A DNA stretch of 56,105 bases from Sabulitectum sp964386635 (GTDB lineage: Bacteria > Fermentibacterota > Fermentibacteria > Fermentibacterales > JCC-6), in assembly GCA_964386635.1 (NCBI GenBank), contig CAYLRO010000016.1, forward strand, positions 1 to 56,105, given 5' to 3'. The notes beneath the pieces are model-generated. The model was not told the origin of the DNA and did no database searches. It saw only the letters and a list, made by a program, of their open reading frames with translations. The position numbers and the translations under genes are program-made. This document shows positions 35,901-43,887 of this stretch, piece by piece. Every line of letters starts with the position of its first letter. The stretch's first letter is position 1.

Positions 35901-36728
35901 GGTGTTGTCAATATGACGCAGGTCGTTCAGGAACAACACCTCGTCACCCTCCCGCCTGAATATCAGAGTCTCCGCTGAGGGGCTGGGGCTTGGCCAGCTC
36001 TGTACCAGAGGATACAGAAACTGATACGGGTCAATCACAAACAGTACAACGCCATCTGCCATCTGGTCTGTATTCGGTTTTACACCTACCGGCACCAGGA
36101 AACTCATGTGTATCGGATGGTCGGTATGACCTCCGTGCAGGTCAATAAAAACAACTTCCTTCGAGCTTAAAGCACTGCTGATGGACTGAATGTAAATGCT
36201 GTCAGGAATGAAGGGGGTTTCAGGAGATGACATTCTGAACCGGCAGTCGGAATCGAACAGTGTCACTGATGTGTAGCCGTAGATCTTCTGGGTCTCGGTA
36301 ATCCAGTGAAGTAATTCTTCCTGCAAGGCAGGATTGTCCGGTTCTTCAAGGAATTGCCGGGCAAGATCATTGTGGAGAAACGCATTGGCGTTATTTCTTC
36401 TTTCCTGCACCCAGGAAGCGATCTCCCCGGCTTTCAGATCTGCTATGGCGGCCAGTGTTTCATGGGTGGTTCGGCGGATCTCAGCCTGATGGTTTCGAAA
36501 GAAAAAGAATCCTCCGGCAATAATACCAAGAGTAAATATAAGTGCCAGAGCAAGATAACCCCACGGGAAACTTTGTCTGGCATGAGGATTGAGTTCAGGC
36601 TGCATGGATCGCCCGGAGACCGGTTCTCCGTTATCGCGATTCAGCCCTGTTCGATTCTTTCTCATCAAAAGGTTTCCACCGTTCAAAAGAGAACTTGCAG
36701 CCAGACCGGTTCTGCTGATAACTCGCAT
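32931..36728 (-). CDS. Hybrid sensor histidine kinase with extracytoplasmic sensor, PAS domains and receiver
   Basis: 1265 residues. Two transmembrane segments (about 57-77 and 345-367) flank a large extracytoplasmic sensor region of Cache type. Then come several PAS domains (for example FLNDIIEQSPFSIWISDSKG, ENVLGYQSAVLDITEQ, GDGVITTDVNGNITMLN), a HisKA with the phosphorylated His in GIAHDFNNILGG and a HATPase domain (HGLGLSTCYSIINRHGG). A C-terminal receiver follows, with Asp in MMFDLTVPGG and Lys in ICKPF. No effector domain, so a separate output protein is likely. The start is uncertain: ATG 36728 has no ribosome-binding site; ATG 36665 has a weak GGTGG. Confidence 0.9.
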   Translation of the reverse strand: MRVISRTGLAASSLLNGGNLLMRKNRTGLNRDNGEPVSGRSMQPELNPHARQSFPWGYLALALIFTLGIIAGGFFFFRNHQAEIRRTTHETLAAIADLKAGEIASWVQERRNNANAFLHNDLARQFLEEPDNPALQEELLHWITETQKIYGYTSVTLFDSDCRFRMSSPETPFIPDSIYIQSISSALSSKEVVFIDLHGGHTDHPIHMSFLVPVGVKPNTDQMADGVVLFVIDPYQFLYPLVQSWPSPSPSAETLIFRREGDEVLFLNDLRHIDNTALQMRLPIDDNLQYPATMAAEGIEGVVEGIDYRGIPVLGAISRVPGTPWYMVAKVDQKEIYAPLRQQAWIITLTICLLIVVAILVIGLIWRHQKQAYSRKANEALRKNESFLNDIIEQSPFSIWISDSKGVLLRLNRACRELLQITEEEVVGKYNILEDSILIEQDVLPLVKKVYEQGESVRFILHYDSSQLTGLPLQRTVNRILDTTIFPIKEPSGGLTNAVIQHIDITDKYMAEKALLLTNLVFEASITANSISGVDGTITKANSAFLRLWGYEKMEEVLGRPISDFMQNSKKALKITNALNSLGQWEGNYTAKRKDGSIFTAHGLATVVLDKSENVLGYQSAVLDITEQEEMEETLRRSESKLKMAQIVAGIGDFTWEIESGSVKWSDGMHDLLKYDKMESIDYSRINSEIHHPEDRAMVNEWFSEGMASGKEFLDPKEYRLVCRDGQVIHVLTNARIEYRGSKAFILFGTCLDITKRKTAELELAAEKERLAVTLRSIGDGVITTDVNGNITMLNKAAEALTGWESSEASGQPLLEVFRIINENTGLQCTNPVEKVLATGEVVELENHTCLIAKDGRKRAIADSGAPIRDSSSKTIGVVLVFRDMTEKYRHDSSMRRAQKLESLGVIAGGIAHDFNNILGGVFGYIELALGETVEMQVSSYLTESLRNIERARALTQQLLTFAKGGAPIKRVENLFPFVQNTANFALSGSSVSSSFQIQENLWVCDFDKNQIGQVIDNLTINAQQAMPKGGLIEFSASNVSLSRGEHPSLPAGKYVKLSVKDHGVGIPKEFLPHIFDPYYTTKPKGHGLGLSTCYSIINRHGGCIDVESQSGKGSVFHLYLPASPESEPAVKRASGEGHKGSGVFLVMDDEKAIRGVFKRALESFGYTVVLFENGKDALEFIREESEADRKFTGMMFDLTVPGGMGGEEAIREIRKIFPDIPVFVASGYSQSPIMANPEEYGFTASICKPFMISELAEMLEQAHA

Positions 36729-36900
36729 CTAGAATAGTGACAACACGGAATCAGTGCAAGGTAAGTCTTCTACTGCTCTCATATGTCACAACAAGTAAAA
36801 CAGAGTGGATGTTAAATAAACTCTGGACATGTATGGGTTCACCCACTATGCTTCTTTATCCTTCGCGCCGGAGAATTTACTTTTATAATGGAGCGGCGCA

Positions 36901-38721
36901 ATGCGATTAACAACTGTTACTTTTATGATTTTCGCCTCGGTTTCTTTTTCTGAAACAATAACCGGAACAGACTGGTCAGGTGGCGGTGGAGTCCCGGGAC
37001 CTGTTACAGACTGGGGCAACAGATACCATGCTGCCGACCATATTAATGACACTGGAGGTTCACTGCGTCTGGCGTCAGCCATTCTTTCCATTCCGGTGGA
37101 GCATACAGTAGACGGCGAATTTAACAGTGCAAGCCGAGTTCATGCCGCAGATATAGACGGAGACGGCGATACGGATATTCTGGGTGCAGCACGTGATGAT
37201 GATGAAATTACCTGGTGGGAGAACACCGATGGCACAGGGACCGTGTGGACAGAGCATACAGTGGATGGTGACTTTGATTATGCAATCTCAGTCTATGCCA
37301 CAGATGTAGACGGAGACGGTGATACGGATATTCTGGGTGCAGCGTTTATTGCAGATGACATCACCTGGTGGGAAAACACAGATGGCACAGGTACCGTGTG
37401 GACAGAGCATACAGTGGATGGTGACTTTGATGGAGCACAATCGATCTATGCCGCAGATCTGGACCATGATGGCGATACGGATATTCTGGGTGCAGCATAT
37501 GGTGCAGGTGAGATCTCCTGGTGGGAAAACATGAATGGCACAGGTACCGTGTGGACCGAGCATACAGTAGACGGCAGCTTTGATCTTGCACACTCGGTCT
37601 ATGCTGCAGATGTAAACGGAGACGGCGATACTGATATTCTGGGTGCATCACGTTTTCACAATGACATCACCTGGTGGGAAAACACAGGCGGCACAAGTAC
37701 CGTTTGGACAGAGCATGTAGTGGACGATAACTTTAATCATGCACACTCGGTCTTTGCCACGGATGTAGACGGTGACGGTGACACAGACGTGCTGGGGGCT
37801 TCCATTGTTGCTGATGACATCACCTGGTGGGAGAACACGGATGGTACAGGCACCATGTGGAGAGAGCATACAGTTGACGATTCCTTTGGTGGTGCACACT
37901 CGATCTATGCCACAGATGTAGACGGAGATGGTGATACGGATATTCTGGGTGCAGCATGGACTGCAAGTTGCATTATGTGGTGGGAAAACACAGATGGCAC
38001 AGGCAACCTGTGGACAGAACATACAGTGGACGATTCCTTCAGTATTGCAAACTCGATCTTTGCAGCAGATGTGGATGGAGACGGCGATACGGATGTTCTG
38101 AGCGCAGCATTTGGTGCAGGTGACATTACGTGGTGGGATGTGATGGGTTATTCCCCGGCAGGTGTGCTTGAATCATCAATTCTTGACGCTGGCGCAATTA
38201 ATGTCTGGCTATTGTTTACCTCCCATGAACTGGAACCGGCTGGAACATCTGTAGCATTTCAGTTCAGAAGTTCAGCTCTTTCCACCAGCATGGGAACCTG
38301 GTCTGACACTGTATTCACTGACAGCACCGATTTGTCCGGTATTCTTCCTGATTTTACAAACTTTGTTCAGTACAGAGTAATAATGCAAACCGCAGATCCG
38401 TCAAAAACACCTCTTCTTAATGATGTCATAATTGCTTACACCAGTGAGTTGGGTATTGGTAACACTGATACCGGCTGGGATCTTGAAGCTGCTGCAAACC
38501 CGTCCTTCGGCAGTTTTGCAGTTCAGGTAACTGTGCCTCAGTCGGCAATGGTTGACCTTCATCTTTATGATGTCACAGGGCGCGTAATTGCCCAGCATTC
38601 ACAAGAGATGTCCAGTGGCGAACACTCTGTTTCCTTCAATAACCTTCAAGAAGGAGTTTATTTCTGCACAATGCGTGCAGAAGACTTCACGGCAACAACA
38701 CGGATTGTCATTCTGAACTAG
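36901..38721 (+). CDS. Secreted FG-GAP/VCBS repeat protein with type IX-like C-terminal domain
   Basis: 606 residues with a signal peptide (MRLTTVTFMIFASVSFS). Seven tandem 51-residue FG-GAP repeats (from residue 66) each hold a calcium-binding D-DGDGDTD loop and a WWEN motif. Seven copies fit a closed seven-bladed propeller. A linker domain follows, then a C-terminal sorting domain (LHLYDVTGRVIAQH, GVYFCTMRA, TTRIVILN) of type IX style. Likely a surface-exposed adhesion or binding protein. GGAG sits 8-11 bases upstream of the ATG, and a TATAAT occurs at 36884-36889. Confidence 0.88.
   Translation: MRLTTVTFMIFASVSFSETITGTDWSGGGGVPGPVTDWGNRYHAADHINDTGGSLRLASAILSIPVEHTVDGEFNSASRVHAADIDGDGDTDILGAARDDDEITWWENTDGTGTVWTEHTVDGDFDYAISVYATDVDGDGDTDILGAAFIADDITWWENTDGTGTVWTEHTVDGDFDGAQSIYAADLDHDGDTDILGAAYGAGEISWWENMNGTGTVWTEHTVDGSFDLAHSVYAADVNGDGDTDILGASRFHNDITWWENTGGTSTVWTEHVVDDNFNHAHSVFATDVDGDGDTDVLGASIVADDITWWENTDGTGTMWREHTVDDSFGGAHSIYATDVDGDGDTDILGAAWTASCIMWWENTDGTGNLWTEHTVDDSFSIANSIFAADVDGDGDTDVLSAAFGAGDITWWDVMGYSPAGVLESSILDAGAINVWLLFTSHELEPAGTSVAFQFRSSALSTSMGTWSDTVFTDSTDLSGILPDFTNFVQYRVIMQTADPSKTPLLNDVIIAYTSELGIGNTDTGWDLEAAANPSFGSFAVQVTVPQSAMVDLHLYDVTGRVIAQHSQEMSSGEHSVSFNNLQEGVYFCTMRAEDFTATTRIVILN
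37096..38146 (+). repeat. Seven tandem 153-bp coding repeats (FG-GAP units)
   Basis: Units begin at 37096, 37249, 37402, 37555, 37708, 37861 and 38014, exactly 153 bp apart with no insertions or deletions. The last is shortened. High nucleotide similarity among units indicates recent duplication or homogenisation within the gene. Confidence 0.9.
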
Positions 38722-38877
38722 CCCTTTATGAACATTAATTTTACTGCCCCTCCTGATATGAGGAGGGGCTGCAGTTCTACCGATACCCCATAGTGTACAC
38801 TTATTTCTCAGGAAGAGATTGATGAATGCAACAGAAGCCGCCTTTACAAGCGGCTCCTGTCTTTACAGCTGTCAGAG
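38722..38877. other. Convergent intergenic region with two hairpins
   Basis: A perfect 9-bp stem, GCCCCTCCT (38746-38754) with AGGAGGGGC (38761-38769), has a six-base loop but no T-run on either strand. A second, AGCCGC/GCGGCT (38836-38841 and 38850-38855), lies before the end of the reverse-strand gene. They may end transcription of the flanking convergent genes, but neither is a classical terminator. Confidence 0.45.
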
Positions 38878-39828
38878 TCAGCTTCTGGCTCTGAGCTTCT
38901 CAATCATGTCACGGGTCATGGAGTGAAGATCCCAGTAAGGTTTCCATCCCCATTCTTCCCTTGCAGCTGAATCGTCAATTGTTGCAGGCCAGGTGTCTGC
39001 GATGGTCTGCCTGAAGTCCGGTTTATAGCTCACCTTCAGATCAGGGATGAACTTCCTGATCTCTGCTGCAAGCTCTCCTGCTGTGAAAGAGAGGGCTGAA
39101 AGATTGTACTCGCAGGGATGTATGAGCTTTGACTTGTCTGCTTCTGCAAGATCTATGGTGGCTTTTATGCAGTCAGGCATGTACATCATTGGAAGCATGG
39201 TATCTTCCTTTACAAAACAGGTGTATTCACCTGTCTCTACAGCTTTGTAGAAAATGTCCACGGCATAGTCTGTAGTGCCTCCTCCCGGAGGAGTTTCACT
39301 GCTGATGATCCCAGGGTAGCGGACACCTCTGATGTCTGCACCCAGTTTCTTCACGAAATAGTCACCGAGAAGCTCTCCGCAGACTTTTGTAACACCGTAC
39401 ATTGTCTTCGGCTTGAGAACTGTCTCCTGGGGAGTGTTGAATCTCGGCGTCTCCGGACCGAATGCTGCAATTGAGCTGGGGATAACCACAGTGCCCAGAC
39501 CCAGGTCCACTGCGGCATTCATGATGTTCATGGAACCGTTCATGTTTACATCCCAGCAGAGAGCAGGATTCTTCTCACCTGTTGCACTGAGGATCGCAGC
39601 CATATGGAAGATGGTGTTAATACCCTTATCTCTGATCATGCTGAAAACTGCGTCCCTGTCTGTTACATTCAGCACATCACATGGACCTGTCTTTGAAAGT
39701 TCTCCGTCAGGTTTTCTTATATCAGTTGCTATTACATTCTCGTTGCGGTATCTGTTTCTGAGCTCACGGGTCAGTTCGGTTCCAATCTGCCCCATGGCTC
39801 CGGTTACAAGTACTTTTCTATCGGTCAT
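38878..39828 (-). CDS. L-threonine 3-dehydrogenase, epimerase (short-chain) type
   Basis: 316 residues. An extended short-chain dehydrogenase: NAD-binding LVTGAMGQIGTELT, catalytic Tyr-Lys in MYGVTKVCGE. The segments RYPGIISSETPPGGGTTDYA, VDIFYKAVETGEYTCFV and LPMMYMPDC are diagnostic of epimerase-type threonine dehydrogenases rather than UDP-sugar epimerases. The product, 2-amino-3-ketobutyrate, is the substrate of Kbl, encoded 5 kb away. The start has GGAGAG upstream. It is not in an obvious operon with kbl. Confidence 0.85.
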   Translation of the reverse strand: MTDRKVLVTGAMGQIGTELTRELRNRYRNENVIATDIRKPDGELSKTGPCDVLNVTDRDAVFSMIRDKGINTIFHMAAILSATGEKNPALCWDVNMNGSMNIMNAAVDLGLGTVVIPSSIAAFGPETPRFNTPQETVLKPKTMYGVTKVCGELLGDYFVKKLGADIRGVRYPGIISSETPPGGGTTDYAVDIFYKAVETGEYTCFVKEDTMLPMMYMPDCIKATIDLAEADKSKLIHPCEYNLSALSFTAGELAAEIRKFIPDLKVSYKPDFRQTIADTWPATIDDSAAREEWGWKPYWDLHSMTRDMIEKLRARS

Positions 39829-39874
39829 ACAAGCTCTCCGTTGAGGGTGTTCAGAAAATAATCATCTGGCAATT

Positions 39875-41197
39875 CTAAGGATTTACCCGGCTTATTTCAA
39901 GTATCCTTGTGCCTATCTCTATTCTGTCTATTCCATGGGTTTCAATAAGTCTTCCGAAAACCGTGTATCTGCAATCCAGCCGCCTTTGACTGTCCAGCAT
40001 TATGAAGAACTGACTGCCCCCTGTGTCCATTCCGGCATCAGCCATTCCAACCGTTCCTCTCAGGTATGGAAGGGTGTTGTTCTCAGCCGGAATAACATAT
40101 CCGGGACCTCCCAGTCCGTTGCCTTCAGGACATCCTGCCTGTGCCACAAATCCGGGGATTACCCGGTGAAAGTAGATGCCGTTGTAGAAACCTGTTTCAG
40201 CCAGATACCAGAAACTGCGGCAGGTTACAGGAGCACTCTCCTTCTCAAGCTGCATTATGTAATCACCGGCATCTGTTGAAATCAGTACCTGTTCAGGAAC
40301 TTCATCAAGAGGTGGAAGGTCATCAGGTACATCATCCTTCCCCGGCAGTTCAAACTCCCGTCCTGCAGCATCTGCGGCAATGGCTCCCACCATCATGTAA
40401 TCATCTGTAAGGATGTAGTCCAATCTCTCAGGGGGAATTCGCCAGCCCAGTTCAAGAAGTGCCATGAGAGCAGCTGCTCTTTTTGCCGGATCAGGGCTTC
40501 CGTAGAGAGAATCCTCGAGAATGGGAACCTGACCAATTCCGGAAAGAGCCATATGACCCAACGGACCACTCATTTCAGACATGTTAAGCAGCAGGTCCGA
40601 TCTTCCTGTTGCCTGAGCGGCTGTGAGCCTCACGGCTGCAGAGGTATCTTCAAGCATCTGAAATGCTGAATTTGGACTCCTGAGTATTACTGCACTCCTG
40701 ACTGCCGGGCTGGGGTCGTGAATGAATTCCTGGGCGATCTCCAGTGGTGCAGCCATTACAAAGTAGTATCTCTGCAGGTCTGTAAGTTCATCAGGGTTCA
40801 GGTTCGGCAGGATTGTGCCGGCTTCTGAGGTGTATCTGAGAATTGATGTGAGGGTTTCCTCTGTGGGGTTTTCAGCAGGAACCGATAGAGCGGTTCGCCC
40901 TGCAAACTCTCTCCAGAGATTTCTGGCTGCAGGAGAAAGCTGATCCCAGCACTGATTAATGTATCCTGCCAGTTCAGCGGCACCGTCAGGTTGCATTCCG
41001 AATGCCATGAGGTGAAACTGTCTGAGGATAGCCTGTTCCGCCAGATCAGGATTTTCAGGCAGAAGGAATGATCCTCCGAATTCCATTGAAACCGGGTTCT
41101 GAGCAGACTCTACGGAGTTCCCGGCAATCATTGCATCCAGGGCCTGCTGCCCCGGGGCAAGTGAAACGAACAATACTGCAGCGGTTACCAATAGCAT
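39875..41197 (-). CDS. Exported cyclophilin-type peptidyl-prolyl isomerase fused to a HEAT-like domain
   Basis: 440 residues with a signal peptide (LLVTAAVLFVSLAPG). Residues about 50-285 are helical with HEAT-like pairs (for example SPAVRSAVILRSPNSAFQ, DPAKRAAALMALLELGWR). The C-terminal ~145 residues are a cyclophilin: FHRVIPGFVAQAG with the catalytic Arg, GNGLGGPGYVIPAE, GSQFFIMLDSQ and YTVFGRL. It should catalyse proline isomerisation of exported proteins, with the helical part recruiting partners. No lipobox is obvious. Confidence 0.87.
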   Translation of the reverse strand: MLLVTAAVLFVSLAPGQQALDAMIAGNSVESAQNPVSMEFGGSFLLPENPDLAEQAILRQFHLMAFGMQPDGAAELAGYINQCWDQLSPAARNLWREFAGRTALSVPAENPTEETLTSILRYTSEAGTILPNLNPDELTDLQRYYFVMAAPLEIAQEFIHDPSPAVRSAVILRSPNSAFQMLEDTSAAVRLTAAQATGRSDLLLNMSEMSGPLGHMALSGIGQVPILEDSLYGSPDPAKRAAALMALLELGWRIPPERLDYILTDDYMMVGAIAADAAGREFELPGKDDVPDDLPPLDEVPEQVLISTDAGDYIMQLEKESAPVTCRSFWYLAETGFYNGIYFHRVIPGFVAQAGCPEGNGLGGPGYVIPAENNTLPYLRGTVGMADAGMDTGGSQFFIMLDSQRRLDCRYTVFGRLIETHGIDRIEIGTRILEISRVNP

Positions 41198-41236
41198 GTA
41201 AGCCTCCCTGTAAGTGCATCGGGGTGAAAAGTAAAC

Positions 41237-41242
41237 TATAAT
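41237..41242 (+). promoter_or_regulatory. Possible -10 element of thiC
   Basis: A perfect TATAAT lies 46 bases upstream of the thiC ATG. No convincing -35 hexamer is present at the usual distance, so this is weak. I see no conserved TPP-riboswitch sequence in the 90-base gap. Confidence 0.3.
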
Positions 41243-41287
41243 TCATGACTGGCGTAAAAGCCGGTGGTTATAACTTGAAAGGCTGAC

Positions 41288-42580
41288 ATGGCAAATAACG
41301 TAATAGACATGGCCCGGGAAGGGATTGCACCGGAACATCTTGAAAAGGTACTGGAAAATGAGCACCTCTCAGTTCCGGAAACTCTATCTCTCATAGCAGC
41401 AGGACATGCTGTTATACCAGCAAACAACACCAGGAATCTGAAAAAGCCCTGCCTCATCGGCGGAGGCAGCAGAATAAAGGTGAATGCAAACATAGGAAGT
41501 TCCATGGACCGTGAGTCCATGGACGACGAGATTGAAAAACTGAAAACAGCAGTTGCATCCGGAGCAGATACGGTCATGGACCTGTCCACCGGTCCTGCAT
41601 GGGAGACAATTCTCCACGAAATAACCAGGAGAAGCCCGGTACCTGTAGGCACAGTACCTGTCTATCAGGTCTTTGGAATAGCAATGGAAAAGGGCCGGGA
41701 AGTGGCAGATGTTTCCCCGGATGAGATATTCTCAGCTGTTGAAGACCACTGCAAAGCAGGAGTAGACTACCTGACACTGCACTGCGGAGTAACGAGAAGA
41801 TCCGTGGATCTCCTTCGCAAACAGGGAAGAAAAATGGGAATAGTCTCTCGCGGTGGCTCTCTCATGGCCGAGTGGATGGAAAAGCGCAAAGAGGAAAATC
41901 CCCTTTACTCAGGCTTTGACAGACTATCTGAGATTCTCAGGGCTTACGATGTAACCTACTCTTTGGGTGACGGATTGAGACCTGGATGCATTGCAGATGC
42001 CGGCGACAGGGGTCAGATTGAGGAGCTTGTCACTCTTGGAGAACTGCAGAGCAAAGCTCTCTCAGCAGGAGTTCAAACCATGATTGAAGGCCCGGGGCAT
42101 GTGCCCATGGACCAGATCGCTGAAAACATCAGAATTCAGAAAAGCCTCTGCGGTGGAGCCCCTTTCTATGTACTGGGCCCTATTGTAACAGACATAGCTC
42201 CAGGTTATGACCACATTACCAGTGCCATAGGCGGAGCTATCGCCGCATGGCACGGAGCAGATTTCCTGTGTTATGTGACCCCTGCTGAACACCTGAGACT
42301 CCCTAATATTGATGATGTCCGTATAGGTGTGTACACAGCAAGAATAGCAGCACATGCCGCAGACATTGCCCGTGGAACTCCAGGAGCTTCCAGCAGGGAC
42401 AATGCCATGGCTGAAGCAAGAGCCGACTTCAACTGGGAAAAGCAGTATGAGTGTGCACTGGACCCGGTGACAGCAAGGAAGTTCAGAAGCGAGGCTCTTC
42501 CTGAAGACGAGGATGTCTGTTCCATGTGCGGACATCTGTGTGCTTTAAAGACAAGCAGACGGGCAATGGAGGAAGACTGA
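41288..42580 (+). CDS. thiC: Phosphomethylpyrimidine synthase ThiC
   Basis: 430 residues, the shorter class found in archaea and many anaerobes. ThiC rearranges aminoimidazole ribotide to the thiamine pyrimidine (HMP-P) by radical SAM chemistry. Motifs: CLIGGGSRIKVNANIGSS, SLGDGLRPGCIADAGD, MIEGPGHVPMDQI, ITSAIGGAIAAWHGADFLC and the C-terminal cluster C-x2-C-x4-C (DVCSMCGHLCALK). No thiG, thiS or thiE is nearby. Its close homologue BzaF, which makes 5-hydroxybenzimidazole, cannot be excluded by eye. A five-base gap separates it from a convergent gene. Confidence 0.92.
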   Translation: MANNVIDMAREGIAPEHLEKVLENEHLSVPETLSLIAAGHAVIPANNTRNLKKPCLIGGGSRIKVNANIGSSMDRESMDDEIEKLKTAVASGADTVMDLSTGPAWETILHEITRRSPVPVGTVPVYQVFGIAMEKGREVADVSPDEIFSAVEDHCKAGVDYLTLHCGVTRRSVDLLRKQGRKMGIVSRGGSLMAEWMEKRKEENPLYSGFDRLSEILRAYDVTYSLGDGLRPGCIADAGDRGQIEELVTLGELQSKALSAGVQTMIEGPGHVPMDQIAENIRIQKSLCGGAPFYVLGPIVTDIAPGYDHITSAIGGAIAAWHGADFLCYVTPAEHLRLPNIDDVRIGVYTARIAAHAADIARGTPGASSRDNAMAEARADFNWEKQYECALDPVTARKFRSEALPEDEDVCSMCGHLCALKTSRRAMEED

Positions 42581-42584
42581 GCTT

Positions 42585-43814
42585 CTAACGATCTCCTACA
42601 AGATCATCAGTGTAGTAGAGAGAAGAGGGAACCACAGGGTACTCTACTCTGATTCTGTACACCAGGAACTCGTCAGGATCCCACCTGAGACACTGGAACA
42701 CATCTGAAAGCATCTCTGAATATGAGGGAATCAGCGGTGTGTATGCACAACCTGTACCTGTTCCTATCATCAGAGGTTTGATGTTCATGGGGATGTGGTC
42801 CCTGTCTGATCTGTAAAAGAGCGCTCCTCCATGACTGTAATAGTCAAAAAGCATTTTTGCAGAGGGATTTCCTGCCATGGTTTCCGCCATTGTCTCATGG
42901 AAGAAGAGATCCAGTACCAGGTTCTGTACAGGAGTGTATATTTTCACAGAAACCTCGTGGTGATTTTCACCCTCGTCAGGTTCAATGGGAAAAATACCTC
43001 TTGAAACCGTTCCCGTAACAGTATCAATGAGATTGGTGTTCCCAACCGGGCCGTCACCCAGTTCATATACCGGTCCGCAACTCTGGGAAGTAACAGTTTT
43101 CAAGGCTGGAAGAGGATCACTGCAGTACTTCTCAAGGAATGGAACCTTCTCCATCAGATTGCACTGTGAACCTGACACTATGGTTTCTGTAAAAAACTGT
43201 TCGTTATGGGCGTTCCCTGTGAAGAAACACGGAGTGTCTATAACCCACTTTACTCCAGGTCGATTTCTCCTGATGTCGAACAGACCCTTAACTTCGGCAA
43301 CATCAAGCATTCCCTCAGAAGCTGATGGTCCGAAAAACCACGCATCAAGCTGGGTTTCAGCCTGTAGACCGAGAAGATGACTCTGTGCGTAATAAGCCTG
43401 TTTCCGAAGTGTATTGAAGGCCTGATCTCTGCCGTCTCTTGAACTGGCCATGAGCATCATGTCCATGGACTGCCTGTCACCTGAATGAACATCAATAATC
43501 TCGTAAAATTTTTCAACGGCGTTAAGGGCGTTATCAAGAAATTCCTTTTCTACACCTTTGCCCTTGCAGCTTTTAATAAATCTGCCGAATGAATGCCTGC
43601 CTGGAACAAACTGTGCCGCAAAGAAGAGATCGTCCTCATGGATGATCTTGTAAATCCTCCAGCCAAGTTTCTTGTCCAGCCCGAGAACCTGGTAGACATC
43701 GTGTGGACTGTCTATTCTCTCCGGGAGTTTGCTGACTACAATTCCAATTGCTTTTCTGAGATCGAGGATGGTTCTTGTAACATCCTCCTGAAATAGCGTT
43801 ATACTTTTTGACAT
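42585..43814 (-). CDS. Uncharacterised 409-residue protein
   Basis: I do not recognise a family. The ATG has AAGGAAGGGGG upstream and codon use matches neighbours, so the gene is real. The N-terminal ~110 residues look helical, with a possible helix-turn-helix around DVYQVLGLDKKLGWRIY and a PGRHSFGRF segment. The C-terminal ~250 residues mix strands and helices with Cys-containing turns (TSQSCGPVYELGDG). There is no signal peptide or membrane segment, so it is probably cytoplasmic. It lies 73 bases downstream of the HTH-nucleotidyltransferase-like regulator on the same strand, suggesting a functional pair. Confidence 0.6.
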   Translation of the reverse strand: MSKSITLFQEDVTRTILDLRKAIGIVVSKLPERIDSPHDVYQVLGLDKKLGWRIYKIIHEDDLFFAAQFVPGRHSFGRFIKSCKGKGVEKEFLDNALNAVEKFYEIIDVHSGDRQSMDMMLMASSRDGRDQAFNTLRKQAYYAQSHLLGLQAETQLDAWFFGPSASEGMLDVAEVKGLFDIRRNRPGVKWVIDTPCFFTGNAHNEQFFTETIVSGSQCNLMEKVPFLEKYCSDPLPALKTVTSQSCGPVYELGDGPVGNTNLIDTVTGTVSRGIFPIEPDEGENHHEVSVKIYTPVQNLVLDLFFHETMAETMAGNPSAKMLFDYYSHGGALFYRSDRDHIPMNIKPLMIGTGTGCAYTPLIPSYSEMLSDVFQCLRWDPDEFLVYRIRVEYPVVPSSLYYTDDLVGDR

Positions 43815-43887
43815 ATTCCCCCTTCCTTATTTTTCTTCATGTCCGAATATCAGATTAAATTGAAGATGCGACAAGGATAGGCGGATA

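Noticed and set aside
37096..38146. CRISPR-like or satellite repeats
   Set aside because: The repeats are in-frame protein-coding FG-GAP units without spacers. The same applies to the coiled-coil array at 49080-49680.
38746..38769. Perfect 9-bp hairpin as a classical terminator
   Set aside because: No T-run on either strand; kept only as an unassigned hairpin.
41198..41287. TPP riboswitch upstream of thiC
   Set aside because: The leader lacks the conserved CUGAGA and ACCUGAUCUGG-type segments and is short.
42585..43814. Assigning the 409-residue protein to a transcription factor family
   Set aside because: The possible helix-turn-helix is weak and the rest matches nothing I can name.
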